A stretch of DNA of 64,000 bases from Planctomyces sp. SH-PL14 (GTDB lineage: Bacteria > Planctomycetota > Planctomycetia > Planctomycetales > Planctomycetaceae): NCBI RefSeq assembly GCF_001610835.1, contig NZ_CP011270.1, positions 1,550,001-1,614,000 of the forward strand. The letters are read 5' to 3'. Shown here in pieces: positions 1-9,170 of this stretch (positions are counted from its first letter, which is position 1; the number at the start of each line of letters is the position of its first letter). Below the pieces are notes generated by a model that saw only the letters and a program-made list of their open reading frames with translations, searched no databases and was not told the DNA's origin. Position numbers and translations under genes: made by a program.

Positions 1-339
1 CTGGCGGAGGCGACCGGTCCGTTCCGCTTGCGGCGGGTTGTCCTCAACGAGGCTGTCGAGGCGATCCAGTTGCTCCGAGACGGTCGGCAGGGCGGTCTTG
101 AACAACGTCAGGTAGGCGTCGTTCTCCGTGATGATCAGGCCCCGCTGCCCGGTCTCGGCGTTGACGATCTGCAGAAGGATTTCGTCGAGGCAGTCGATGA
201 CCTCGAAGGTGTGGACGACCTGTTCCTCATTCTGCCGGATCCCGGTCAGGTTGAGGTGCACGACGATCGCCGCCACGACGACGGCGGCCGCGGCGAGAGC
301 GAAGCCGACAGCGGCTCCTTTGCCGATCAACGATTTCAT
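1..339 (-). CDS. CHASE3-domain sensor protein, N-terminal part (runs off the left edge)
   Basis: This partial gene reads 113 codons in frame from ATG at 339 to the window edge. After a short basic N-terminus (MKSLIGKG) comes one transmembrane helix (about residues 9-28, Ala/Val rich), then a periplasmic helical region containing ETGQRGLIITENDAYL, the hallmark of CHASE3 sensory domains. CHASE3 usually sits between two membrane helices in front of a histidine kinase, diguanylate cyclase or chemoreceptor module; that output domain lies outside the window, so the class of sensor cannot be told. Longer open frames on the opposite strand here show no family features and look like shadows. Confidence 0.8.
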   Translation of the reverse strand, partial: MKSLIGKGAAVGFALAAAAVVVAAIVVHLNLTGIRQNEEQVVHTFEVIDCLDEILLQIVNAETGQRGLIITENDAYLTLFKTALPTVSEQLDRLDSLVEDNPPQAERTGRLRQ

Positions 340-389
340 GCGGGGGCGCAGGGGAAGACGAAAACGGAAGACGGAAAGACCGGCAGGTT

Positions 390-420
390 CTCGCCATCGC
401 AGACCGCTCACTATGGCGAG
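390..420. promoter_or_regulatory. 8-bp perfect inverted repeat upstream of the CHASE3 gene
   Basis: CTCGCCAT (390-397) and ATGGCGAG (413-420) are exact reverse complements with a 15-nt spacer, about 50 nt upstream of the sensor start at 339. The spacing would suit a dimeric regulator or a hairpin in the leader. No other signal is seen between the sensor gene and the repeat that begins at 484. Confidence 0.35.
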
Positions 421-483
421 CGGTTGGCGGAGGTCAAGGACGGGGGCGGTTGCTCCCGTGTCTCGCCAAGGTTGGCCGAACCG

Positions 484-794
484 CGTCCTTGCCGGCACGG
501 CTCCGTTTGCTCAAACCCAACGTGCCACGGCAGGCTGGGGTCAAGGGGGCAACCCCTTGCCGCCGGAGGCACTTCAGTGAGGAACCGTTGTAAGCAACGG
601 ACGACCGCTTTGTGGAAGCGGCGTTGAGGACTTACCGCTCGTTTTGCAATCCTCGCGGGTTGGTAATGGGGGCATACGGCACGTTGTCCGCGCTTGGACA
701 CGAGCTCCTTCAGACAACTCTCGACGGCCAGGCCTCCGGCGGGCAAAGGGGCGTTGCCCCTCTGCACTCCCCACCAGGGTGCCCCTGGACCCGG
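484..794 (-). repeat. Dispersed hairpin repeat, copy 1 (reverse)
   Basis: Near full-length copy (311 bp) of the intergenic family. In family orientation it starts GGGTCCAGGGG and ends GCCGGCAAGGACG. Shared blocks in order: hairpin A (CCAGGG-GCA-CCCTGG), hairpin B (GGGGC-AAC-GCCCC), GCCCGCCGGAGGCCTGGCC, a GTGTCC/GGACAC hairpin, CACCAACCCGCGGGGATT, CGGACGTCCG, and GCCTCCGGCGGCAAGGGG leading into hairpin G (AAGGGG-TTG-CCCCTT here). It lies between the 5' end of the CHASE3 gene and the 3' end of the M20 gene; the 51 bp after it show nothing recognisable. Confidence 0.95.
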
Positions 795-845
795 ATGGTT
801 GGCGTACGCAGTCCGACGTTGCCGCGTCGCGACTCTTCGACGCCG

Positions 846-2069
846 TCAGCTCGCCGGAGAAATGCGCTGAGCGACTCGCGCCGCCGCCAGCAGCAGAATC
901 TGAGATCCAATCAACAACGCCTGCTCATCAATATCAAACGTCGGAGCATGCAACTGCGGCCACTTCTCCCCACCCGGCCGGGCACACCCCAGCCGCAGCA
1001 TCGCGCCAGGAGCCTCCGTCAGAAACCCGCCAAAATCCTCCGCCCCAAGACTCGGCCAATCCAGAATTCGGACCCCCGCCTCCCCGACGACGAACTTCGC
1101 CGCATCGTGAAGGGACTCGGTCACCGCCCGGTCATTGATCACCGCATCCAGCGGACAGAGGAACTGAAGGTCGATCGTCGCCCCCGTCGCTTGGCTCACT
1201 CCCGCCGCAATCTCCCGCATCCGCCGCTGAAGCGTCGCCCGGATCACATGATCGACATTCCGGAGAGTCCCCAGGATCTCCACCCGGTCCGGAATGACAT
1301 TGCAGAGCGTGCCGCCCGCGATCTTCCCCGCCGTAAAGACCGAAGGGCTCCGGGAATCGACCGCCCGCGGCAGAAGCGTGTAGTAAGCCGAGAGCAACTG
1401 GACCGCAGCAGCAACAGGATCGTCCGTGTAATGCGGCCGGGCCGAGTGCCCCCCCCGGCCCGTGATCGTGATCTGGACCTCATCGAGATTGGCGGTCAGC
1501 GCCCCATACCGGATGCCCACGGTCCCACACGGCAACTCCGGCTCGACATGAAGTCCGAGGATCGCCGACACCCCCGCCATCGCCCCCTGCCGAACCATCG
1601 AGACCGCCCCTTCGCCGGTCTCCTCTGCCGGCTGAAAAATCGCGCGAAGCCGGAAAGGACGCGGCGGAGTCGCCCCCTCGGCCAGAACGCGGACGGTCGA
1701 CAACAGCCCTTCAAGGACCATCGTCGTGTGGCAGTCGTGCCCGCAAGCGTGGCAGATCCCGTCCCGCGTCGAGCGGTACTCACAGCTCTTCTGGTCCTGG
1801 AGCCGCAGGGCGTCGATGTCCGCCCGCAGCGCGATGACCGGGCCGGTTTCGGCGGCATTGCCTACCGCCAGATCGGCGACGACCCCCGTCCCCCCTTCCA
1901 TCAGCCGGGCCGGAACCGCCGCTGCCGAAAGACGAGCCAGGATGTAGCGGGAGGTCTCGTGCTCAAACCGGCTCGGCTCCGGATTGCGATGGATGTGACG
2001 GCGCGTCGCCACATAGTCGTCGAACCGTCCGCGGACACAGGTGGCGACGGACTGGTCGAAAGCGTTCAT
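846..2069 (-). CDS. M20D-family metal-dependent amidohydrolase
   Basis: The protein resembles the hippurate hydrolase / N-acyl-amino-acid amidohydrolase family, cytoplasmic enzymes that cleave an acyl group from an amino acid or related amide. Visible motifs: RRHIHRNPE near the N-terminus, ALRADIDAL, the metal-site CHACGHDCHTTM, QPAEETGEG with the catalytic and metal-binding glutamates, the dimerisation-domain GRGGHSARPH, and a C-terminal SLGAEDFGGF. The frame is open to a GTG at 2177, but homology begins at about the ATG at 2069; an ATG at 2129 is also possible. The upstream gene's stop is at 2159, so both may form one unit. The physiological substrate cannot be told from sequence. Confidence 0.88.
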   Translation of the reverse strand: MNAFDQSVATCVRGRFDDYVATRRHIHRNPEPSRFEHETSRYILARLSAAAVPARLMEGGTGVVADLAVGNAAETGPVIALRADIDALRLQDQKSCEYRSTRDGICHACGHDCHTTMVLEGLLSTVRVLAEGATPPRPFRLRAIFQPAEETGEGAVSMVRQGAMAGVSAILGLHVEPELPCGTVGIRYGALTANLDEVQITITGRGGHSARPHYTDDPVAAAVQLLSAYYTLLPRAVDSRSPSVFTAGKIAGGTLCNVIPDRVEILGTLRNVDHVIRATLQRRMREIAAGVSQATGATIDLQFLCPLDAVINDRAVTESLHDAAKFVVGEAGVRILDWPSLGAEDFGGFLTEAPGAMLRLGCARPGGEKWPQLHAPTFDIDEQALLIGSQILLLAAARVAQRISPAS

Positions 2070-2158
2070 ATCGGAGCTCGTCGCTGCGGACAGTCCCCTC
2101 CCGGTGCTTTCCGGGAGAGGCAGGGGCATGAGGACTTCGGTTGCGGTCGGAGCGGAAT

Positions 2159-2908
2159 TCAGCGTTTCATCGCCCACTCGAGCAACTGAGTGAAGAACAG
2201 GGCATACAGGCTCCCCACTTCGACTTCGCCTGCTCCGGGAGCCTGGGCCGTGATCCGCGCGTCTCCCCAGTCGACCAGCGGCCCGACCCAGTGGGGGGCG
2301 ACATCGGTCATCAGGCAGGCGACGCGACCGGAGCCGTGGTGCGAGACCGCCAGGAGCGGCGTGCGGTCCGTCGGGGTCGCTTCGAGACCCGCGGGTGTAA
2401 AGCGCGCCCGGACATGGACCCCTTCAAGGAGGACCTCCGCGCCGGGCTTCGGACGGACCTGATTGAATCCACCAATCAGCGGGGGGCGATCTTTCCAGGG
2501 GAGGCCGCGGAGGATCGGGTGATCGGAAACCGGCTGCAGGAAGACCGGATGGTCGCAGTTCCGGCGATCGTCGGCTGGAGAGATGTCAACGGGGAGGATC
2601 TTCGCGACCGCCGAGCGGTCCCAGTCTCCCCCCAGACCGTGGTACGACTCCCAGCCCCCGAGCATCACGAGGCCGGTGCCGCGGGAGACCGCCTCCACGA
2701 CCGCCTCCGCGACGCCCGGGCTCATCCTGGCCGACGGATAGTCGCTGAGAATCACGAGCGACCGTCCGTCGACGATCTCCGGAGCGTCGCTGGCAACGTC
2801 GCTGGCGACGTAGTCGAAGATCCAACCCGCCTTCGCGAGGAGGCCCCCGAGGTACGCGGCGGCGGTGGTCAGGCTGGTGTCGCCGAAGTAGAGAATGGGG
2901 GCCGGCAT
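2159..2908 (-). CDS. Glutamine-amidotransferase-like (ThuA-type fold) protein
   Basis: About 249 residues from the ATG at 2908, where the text MPAPILYFGDTSL reads as the true N-terminus; an ATG at 2980 would add an unconserved leader. The order of strands and turns (YFGDTSL, VILSDYPSARMSP, GTGLVMLGGWESYHG, GRVACLMTDVAPHW) fits the class I glutamine-amidotransferase-like fold seen in predicted planctomycete proteins of unknown activity. I do not see the Cys-His-Glu triad of active amidotransferases in the usual places, so a binding or structural role is possible. It sits directly upstream of the M20 amidohydrolase on the same strand. Confidence 0.6.
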   Translation of the reverse strand: MPAPILYFGDTSLTTAAAYLGGLLAKAGWIFDYVASDVASDAPEIVDGRSLVILSDYPSARMSPGVAEAVVEAVSRGTGLVMLGGWESYHGLGGDWDRSAVAKILPVDISPADDRRNCDHPVFLQPVSDHPILRGLPWKDRPPLIGGFNQVRPKPGAEVLLEGVHVRARFTPAGLEATPTDRTPLLAVSHHGSGRVACLMTDVAPHWVGPLVDWGDARITAQAPGAGEVEVGSLYALFFTQLLEWAMKR

Positions 2909-3261
2909 GGAATGGATCGTGTGCGGAACGGCAGAGTCGCGAGGATGATGCACTGTACAGAGCGGTGTTCGCGTCCGCATGTCTTTCCCCGCTTCACTCT
3001 CTTCCTGGCGAAAGCTTGAGGGGCCGCGAGAAAGTGACGGGCGGGGGGACTGTCCGGATCAGTCGGAGCAGAACGGATGAGAACACTCTTCGGGTCGTCG
3101 CGGAGGGGGAGCGGAGGGCCAAAGACGGGGGCTCGGCGGGTCGATACCTTTCTGCCCCTTCATGATTGAGGAGGGGGCTGGGCTATCGCGGTCCCCGATT
3201 CGGTGGAACGCAGCGATGGCTCTCCGGTTCTCGATAACTCCTGGTCCCTTCAGGAATCGCC
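2909..3261. other. Divergent intergenic region without a recognised gene
   Basis: This 353-bp gap separates divergently oriented genes and should contain both promoters. It is G-rich on the plus strand. I see a short inverted repeat GACTG/CAGTC near 3048-3064 but no convincing sigma-70 boxes, no terminator and no copy of the dispersed repeat. Confidence 0.4.
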
Positions 3262-3561
3262 ATGCTGGAAGAGACGGTCAAACTCGCGAGCCTCGACGAG
3301 CTTCGAACGTACATCCATACCCAGCTGTGCGACAAAGAAAATCTTCTCCCTGAGCAGTTCCGTCTGCGGGAGGAGGCCCTGATGATGCGTGGCCGTCAGT
3401 GCGGCATGCAGTTCACGGTGAAGGGGCCCCGTAGTATTCGGCTGGGGGCGATCTGGGCGGCGGACCAGATGGTGATCAATTTCTATGACACGCGCGGCGA
3501 GCGATATCTGAAGGTTCGCCTGGAAACGCCGATCGAGCTTCCGACGTCAGCGGCGGCGTAA
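3262..3561 (+). CDS. Conserved small protein of unknown function
   Basis: A 99-residue soluble protein starting at ATG 3262 with AGGA 6-7 nt upstream (cttcAGGAatcgcc). It has an acidic, helical N-terminal half and a strand-rich C-terminal half (GMQFTVKGPRSIRLGAIWAA, then VINFYDTRGERYLKVRL). The regular alternation and the good ribosome site make it a convincing gene, but I recognise no named family. It is monocistronic: the next gene faces it and a repeat copy begins 6 bp after its stop. Confidence 0.7.
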   Translation: MLEETVKLASLDELRTYIHTQLCDKENLLPEQFRLREEALMMRGRQCGMQFTVKGPRSIRLGAIWAADQMVINFYDTRGERYLKVRLETPIELPTSAAA

Positions 3562-3567
3562 GCAGAT

Positions 3568-3879
3568 CCGGGTCCAGGGGCACCCTGGTGGGGAGTGCAG
3601 AGGGGCAACGCCCCTTTGCCCGCCGGAGGCCTGGCCGTCGGGAGATGTCTGAAGGAATGAGTGTCCAAACCCGGACACCGTGCCGTATGCCCCGTCACCA
3701 ACCCGCGGGGATTGAAAAACGAGTGGTGAGTCCGGAACGCCGGTTCCACAAAGCGGACGTCCGTTACTGACCACGGTTCCTCATGGAAGTGCCTCCGGCG
3801 GCAAGGGGGCGAGGCCCCCTTGACCCCAGCGGCCGTCGCACGTTGGGCTTGAGCAATCAACGTCGAGCCGGCAAGGACG
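3568..3879 (+). repeat. Dispersed hairpin repeat, copy 2 (forward)
   Basis: Full-length, 312 bp, in a convergent junction. It starts 6 bp after the small-protein stop and ends 32 bp before the stop of the HtrA-like gene. Hairpin A is CCAGGG-GCA-CCCTGG and hairpin G is AAGGGGGC-GAG-GCCCCCTT. Its forward frame stays open over most of its length and so mimics a small protein, but other copies have frame-breaking indels. Confidence 0.96.
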
Positions 3880-3911
3880 CGACCTGGGCCCGTCCTGACA
3901 TCAGCCGGCAC

Positions 3912-4934
3912 CTACCGGCGATCATTCCCCGTCGGCAGGTCAATCGTCACCGAGACAAGCTGGTTCTTCCGCCGCACCACGACATTCAACCCCGAACCGG
4001 GCCGCGCACGGCCAAGCTCCGACTGAAAGGCCCGGATCGACGGAACAACCTCGTTGTTCACAAACACGATCAGGTCGTCCGGCCGAAGATCGACTCGCGA
4101 AGCCAGCGACCCCGGAACCACCTGATCAATGTAAGCCGGCGTCCGGTAGACGACGTCCGGCACCAGGATCAGCCCGAGTTCCAGCGACGAAACGGTCGCC
4201 GAGGCCGACGGAGGCATGTCGTTCTCAAAGCTCGACCCGCTGAACTTCCCGCTGATGATCTCGCGGATACGCGGAGTAAGCTGGTCCATCGGGACCACGT
4301 AATTGAGCCACAGGTTCGTCTCCCGGCTCCGCAGCTCCCGGCCAATGACGCCGAGCAGCTTGCCATCCAGCGTCGCCAGCACTCCGCCGCCGGCGCCCGG
4401 ATTGTTCGTCACCGCATCGACGATGTAGACCGGTCCCGAATACGGAGCCTGGAACCGGCCGCGGCGGGCATCCAGCTGCGAACGGGCCGCGATGACGCCG
4501 TGAAGGACCGAGACCGGCTCGTCACCGGTCGCGACTTTGAACAGGTTGCTGTAGGCCAGGACCCGCGTCCCGACCCCGGCCGGCGCCGACTCGTCGAGAT
4601 TGAAGTGCGGAAGCCCCTCGGCCTCGATCTTCAGCACCGCCAGATCGATCCTGGGATCGACGCCGACGACCTTCCCGTAGAACCGGCGGCCGTCATCGAG
4701 GACGACCGTCACGACGTCGCCGTCGAGGATATGACTCCAGACCGTGACAATGTGCCCCTCGCCAGAGACCAGGAACCCCGAGCCGTACGCATGCAGCCCC
4801 TTGATCCCGCCGGCCCCAAAGAGCTTCACCACGCGTGACTGGACCTGGGCGATCGCCTCCTGCGTGGCCCCGGCTCGAACGGCCGGGACAAATGCGAGGT
4901 TCAAAGCGGCGATCAGAGCTGCCACACGCCACAT
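3912..4934 (-). CDS. HtrA/trypsin-like protein with PDZ domain, catalytic serine missing
   Basis: Starting at ATG 4934 (GGAG 8 nt upstream), the 340-residue product has a signal peptide (MWRVAALIAALNLAFVPAVRA), a trypsin-like domain and a C-terminal PDZ domain (about 250-335; GLILVPDVVYRTPAYIDQV, then VVPGSLASRVDLRPDDLIV). It follows HtrA/DegP layout: His68 in WSHIL and Asp98 in DLAVLKI occupy the first two triad positions, but the usual GNSGGP loop reads PGAGGGV, with Gly182 where the nucleophilic serine should be. I infer an exported, proteolytically dead homologue, perhaps a binding or chaperone-like protein. The frame extends upstream to 5180, but that part lacks family features. Confidence 0.82.
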   Translation of the reverse strand: MWRVAALIAALNLAFVPAVRAGATQEAIAQVQSRVVKLFGAGGIKGLHAYGSGFLVSGEGHIVTVWSHILDGDVVTVVLDDGRRFYGKVVGVDPRIDLAVLKIEAEGLPHFNLDESAPAGVGTRVLAYSNLFKVATGDEPVSVLHGVIAARSQLDARRGRFQAPYSGPVYIVDAVTNNPGAGGGVLATLDGKLLGVIGRELRSRETNLWLNYVVPMDQLTPRIREIISGKFSGSSFENDMPPSASATVSSLELGLILVPDVVYRTPAYIDQVVPGSLASRVDLRPDDLIVFVNNEVVPSIRAFQSELGRARPGSGLNVVVRRKNQLVSVTIDLPTGNDRR

Positions 4935-5195
4935 GCCGATGTCTCCGTAACGGCACTTCCCACACGGACTGGGAGTCCGCTGCGTAAAGTCTTCACACAT
5001 CGTACGCAAAGTGCGGGCCACTTGCGCAGCCGAATTCACGCCCTGCCGCTTTCGATGCGGCTTGCTGCCAGCTTTCCACGGCCAGTCATCCGCGACTCTG
5101 GGCCGAAACGAACGGCAACCTGCTCGCTGACGGGGAAAGAACGCGTCGGTTCCGACACAGGTCGGCCTGCCGGAGCCCAACCGGACGGCCCAGGC

Positions 5196-5585
5196 CTACC
5201 GGTGCGAGTGCGATTCCCGCTTCCGTTCGCATTCTACGCAGTTACGGGCGTACGGAATGACCTTGAGCCGGAGCTTGGGAATCGTCGATTTTCCGGGAGG
5301 CTTACCCGCTTCGACACACCGTTGGCAGAGCCCGTAAGTCCCCTTTTCGATCCGATGCAGCGCCTGCTGGACTTCGTCAAGGATGTCCTGCTCGCTCTCC
5401 ATCATCCGGAGGGAGAATTCCTGCTCGTACGTTTCCGTCCCCAGTTCCGCCATGTGGGTGGGGGTCTTGGAATCCTGGCCGTTGTCGAGCGCTTCCCGCG
5501 TCAGATCCTGAACGTCGCCCCGAAGCCGTGCCTGCAGAGTGAGCAGCAGTGACCGAAACTGCTCCAGTTCATTGGCCTTGATCAT
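5196..5585 (-). CDS. DksA/TraR-family zinc-finger protein
   Basis: A 129-residue protein from ATG 5585, with a long N-terminal coiled coil (about 1-80) followed by a four-cysteine zinc finger CQRC...CVEC (Cys87, 90, 116, 119). DksA-family proteins enter the RNA polymerase secondary channel and modulate initiation, often with ppGpp. The coil tip carries MAELGTETYEQEFS, matching the conserved tip of planctomycete and general DksA-like proteins. The spacer between cysteine pairs is 25 residues, longer than the 17 of E. coli DksA as I recall it. The frame is open further upstream, but the coiled coil begins at this Met. Confidence 0.88.
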   Translation of the reverse strand: MIKANELEQFRSLLLTLQARLRGDVQDLTREALDNGQDSKTPTHMAELGTETYEQEFSLRMMESEQDILDEVQQALHRIEKGTYGLCQRCVEAGKPPGKSTIPKLRLKVIPYARNCVECERKRESHSHR

Positions 5586-5904
5586 TTGACGATCCGAACC
5601 CGTTGACGCAGAAATCAGAGAATTCTGATTATCGCCGACGGCCCACCTTTTGCAATCAATGTGCCGCAGTCTGTCATCGAAATCTTGACCCGAGCGACGG
5701 GATTCGCCGGGAAAGTCTCTCCAGGGGCTCCAGACTGAGCCCGTGCCCGGTCTCCGGCGGCCGACCTCGTCCCGGGCGGTTCGCGCGCAACGCTTGGTGA
5801 CAAAACCGGTTCCAGATGCTATCACCTCCCCTGTCTCGACGTCGGCCGGGTCCGAAGGGGACCTGCCGCCGTGGTCCGGGACGGCTCCAGGAGGGGGTTG
5901 GGGG
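5586..5904. other. Divergent promoter region of dksA-like gene and hpnH
   Basis: This 319-bp region holds the promoters of two divergent genes and no gene of its own. The only clear element is the AT-rich inverted repeat at 5613-5630; the half nearer hpnH is GC-rich and ends in the AGGAGG ribosome site at 5889. Long open frames through it are upstream extensions of the flanking genes. Confidence 0.5.
5613..5630. promoter_or_regulatory. 7-bp inverted repeat upstream of the dksA-like gene
   Basis: AATCAGA (5613-5619) and TCTGATT (5624-5630) are perfect reverse complements around GAAT, 28 nt upstream of the dksA-like start. It is the most AT-rich spot in the divergent region. It may be an operator or overlap a promoter; the regulator is unknown. 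Confidence 0.4.
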
Positions 5905-7029
5905 ATGGGTGTTCCGGTCTCGCAGATGTGGACGGTCGCCAAGTACGTCCTGACGCAGCGGCTGCGCGGCGTCAAACGCTACCCGCTCGTCCTGATGCTG
6001 GAACCGCTGTTCCGCTGCAACCTCGCCTGCGCCGGCTGCGGCAAGATCCAGTTCCCGGCGGACATCCTCAAAAAGAATCTTTCGCCCGAAGACTGCTTCC
6101 GGGCGGTCGACGAGTGCGGCGCTCCGATGGTTTCGATCCCCGGTGGGGAGCCGCTGCTGCATCCGCAGATGGCGGAGATCGTCGAGGGGCTGGTTGCCCG
6201 CAAGAAGTACGTTTACCTCTGCACCAACGCCCTGCTGTTGGAGAAGCAGCTCGACCGGTTCAAGCCGTCGAAGTACCTCTCGTTCTCCGTCCATATCGAC
6301 GGGCCGCGGGAGGAGCACGACGTCGCCGTCTGTCGCGAGGGTACGTACGACATTGCGGTGAACGCGATCAAGGCCGCCATCGCCAAGGGGTTCCGCGTCA
6401 CGACGAACAGCACGCTGTTCAACAACGCCGAGCCGGCGCGGATGCGGCAGATGTTCGACGAGATGACCGACCTGGGGGTCGAGGGGATGATGCTTTCCCC
6501 CGGCTACCAGTACGAGAAGGCTCCGGACCAGGAGCACTTTCTCCAGCGTCGGCAGACGGTGGACCTGTTCCGGCGGATCTTTGAGAAGCCCAAGTCGCGG
6601 TGGACGTTCAACCAGTCGCCGCTGTTCATGGAGTTTCTGAAGGGGAACTGGGAGCTAGAATGCACGCCGTGGGGGAACCCGACCTATAACGTCTTCGGGT
6701 GGCAGAAGCCGTGCTATCTGATTTCCGATGGTTACGCGCAGACGTTCCGTGAGTTGATGGAGACGACCGACTGGAACGCGTATGGCCGCAAGAGCGGCAA
6801 TTCGCGGTGCCAGGACTGCATGGTGCACTGCGGCCATGAGCCGACGGCGGTGCAGGAGACGTTTTCGTCGCTCAAGGGGTTGTTTGGTGCGGCCCGGGTG
6901 GTGCTGTTTGGGCCGCTGAAGGGGAAGCCGCTTCCGGAGCTTCCGCAGCAGCCGGTGTCGCGTCCCGTCGGCGATTTGATTCAGCTCGACTCGTTCGCAA
7001 ATCGCGAAACGTCAGAAAGCGCTGCCTGA
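5905..7029 (+). CDS. hpnH: Adenosyl-hopene transferase, radical SAM
   Basis: A 374-residue enzyme starting at ATG 5905 behind a strong AGGAGG (5889-5894). HpnH joins an adenosyl radical from S-adenosylmethionine to diploptene, the first step in making C35 (extended) hopanoids. The radical-SAM cysteines are CNLACAGC (Cys38, 42, 45; CX3CX2C), followed by [11 protein letters not shown] and a cysteine-containing C-terminus ([12 protein letters not shown]) that fits the SPASM-like tail of HpnH. The first 54 codons of the longer open frame are low-complexity and out of family. No other hopanoid gene is nearby, so the pathway is split across the genome. Confidence 0.93.
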   Translation: MGVPVSQMWTVAKYVLTQRLRGVKRYPLVLMLEPLFRCNLACAGCGKIQFPADILKKNLSPEDCFRAVDECGAPMVSIPGGEPLLHPQMAEIVEGLVARKKYVYLCTNALLLEKQLDRFKPSKYLSFSVHIDGPREEHDVAVCREGTYDIAVNAIKAAIAKGFRVTTNSTLFNNAEPARMRQMFDEMTDLGVEGMMLSPGYQYEKAPDQEHFLQRRQTVDLFRRIFEKPKSRWTFNQSPLFMEFLKGNWELECTPWGNPTYNVFGWQKPCYLISDGYAQTFRELMETTDWNAYGRKSGNSRCQDCMVHCGHEPTAVQETFSSLKGLFGAARVVLFGPLKGKPLPELPQQPVSRPVGDLIQLDSFANRETSESAA

Positions 7030-7035
7030 CCTCAT

Positions 7036-7357
7036 CCGGGTCCAGGGGCACCCTAGTGGGGAGTGCAGAGGGGCAACGCCCCTTTGCCCGTCGGAGGCCT
7101 GGCCGTCGAGAGATGTCTGAAGGAATTCGTGCCCAGGCGCGGACACCGTGCCGGATGCCCCTTCACCTAACCCGCGGTGATCGCAAAGCGAGCGTTGAGT
7201 CCTCAACGCAGGTCTCACAAAACCGACGCCCGTGATCTCCCACGCTTCCTCATGGAAGCTCCTCCGGCGGCAAGGGTCTGTGTTGTTCTTCCGGCCCTTG
7301 ACCCCGGCTACCGTCGCACGTTGGGTTTGAGCAAACAGCGCCGTGCCGGCAAGAACG
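7036..7357 (+). repeat. Dispersed hairpin repeat, copy 3 (forward, long-loop subtype)
   Basis: A 322-bp copy that begins 6 bp after the hpnH stop. The last hairpin has an enlarged loop containing TGTGTTGTT between AAGGG and CCCTT, a feature shared with copies 4 and 16. The 139 bp that follow, up to the next ATG, hold a promoter-like AT-rich stretch and the inverted repeat at 7479. Confidence 0.95.
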
Positions 7358-7478
7358 TGGCCCAAGTACGACTCTGGGATTGTCACTCCTCCCGCGCTCC
7401 CCTGTTGGAATTTACGCTTTGCGCGGTCTTTGCAGATCATTCACAGATCCACTTGCGTTCCGAACACCGAAGCGTGAG

Positions 7479-7494
7479 AATTGCTTTTGCAATT
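7479..7494. promoter_or_regulatory. AATTGC-TTTT-GCAATT inverted repeat abutting a start codon
   Basis: A perfect 6-bp inverted repeat ends 2 nt before the ATG at 7497, where a Shine-Dalgarno would be; no purine-rich ribosome site is visible. As an operator or as an mRNA hairpin it would control the His/Cys-rich gene, possibly in response to a metal. Confidence 0.45.
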
Positions 7495-7496
7495 GA

Positions 7497-7937
7497 ATGT
7501 CGTTTTGGCTAGCCGCCGATCTGGAATCGTCTGTGCAACGGATCTGTGCCATTGTCGTTCTGCTGATTCACGGGGGGATGAGTCTCCTCGGGAACGCGGG
7601 GCTGCATGCTCACAGCGGACTCTGCTGCCACGAACACAGCACGGTTGCGGGACACCGGCACTCCGGCTGTTCGCATCACCACCATCACAACTCGGCCGGT
7701 TCGGGCGAGCGAAAGTCCTCTGAGAAGAAGGCCCGCGGGCCAGCACTCAACTGCGACGACGACTGCTCTCTCTGCCGTCTGTTCTCCCTGTCGGCTTCTC
7801 CGTCGCCCCCGCCGCAAATCGGCATCGTGGCTGAGATCGCTCCGCAGCCGCTCCCCGCCTGGGACGCGGTTGTCGTCGAAGCGGTTCGCCGCGTCGCTTC
7901 CGCCCGCGGACCACCCGGCGGTTCTTCGCAGGCCTGA
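7497..7937 (+). CDS. His/Cys-rich exported or membrane-anchored protein
   Basis: A 146-residue protein with an N-terminal hydrophobic segment (ICAIVVLLIHGGMSLLG), then a histidine- and cysteine-dense stretch (GLHAHSGLCCHEHSTV followed by HRHSGCSHHHHH), a charged linker, a second Cys pair (CDDDCSLC) and a Pro-rich tail. This composition suggests metal binding outside the cytoplasm, possibly like small accessory proteins for Zn, Co, Ni or Cu; I do not recognise a named family. The DUF1559 gene follows on the same strand after 194 bp, so the two may be co-transcribed. The start has no Shine-Dalgarno and an inverted repeat in its place. Confidence 0.6.
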   Translation: MSFWLAADLESSVQRICAIVVLLIHGGMSLLGNAGLHAHSGLCCHEHSTVAGHRHSGCSHHHHHNSAGSGERKSSEKKARGPALNCDDDCSLCRLFSLSASPSPPPQIGIVAEIAPQPLPAWDAVVVEAVRRVASARGPPGGSSQA

Positions 7938-8131
7938 TTCCCGCTGCGTTGCCGTCAGTCGACGCACGCGCGGAGGGAACGCCGCTGGACGCAATCCGGC
8001 GGTCCTGCACTCGCTCAATCCTCGCTTCGCTGCTCTCCAGCCGCCCTGACGGTCTTCCGGCCCCTTCGTTTTTCGGGCTGGCGGACGCGCCGTTTCTTTC
8101 ATCCGCTCATTCATTCCGACGGAGACATTCC

Positions 8132-9049
<918 letters not shown>

Positions 9050-9170
9050 AGTTCCGGGCCGCGCGGCTTGGTTGATGTCCGTCAACCGTTCGAGTGAGAT
9101 ACCGAAGCGATCGCACACCCCGGCCTCCTCAGCGGAGGTGTGGGGTCGTTTCGTTCTCCGGAGCCGCCCT

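Noticed and set aside
28-627. Plus-strand open frames of 199 and 150 codons at the left edge
   Set aside because: They run antisense to the CHASE3 gene and into repeat copy 1, have no family features, and the minus-strand frame gives a clear sensor domain.
612-2189. A 525-codon plus-strand open frame
   Set aside because: It is antisense to the M20 amidohydrolase, extremely Arg/Pro-rich and without motifs, as expected of a shadow in GC-rich DNA.
9124-9137. CCTC...GGAGG hairpin before the PIG-L gene as a riboswitch or terminator
   Set aside because: Too short and without conserved flanks or a T run; it is probably chance next to a GGAG ribosome site.
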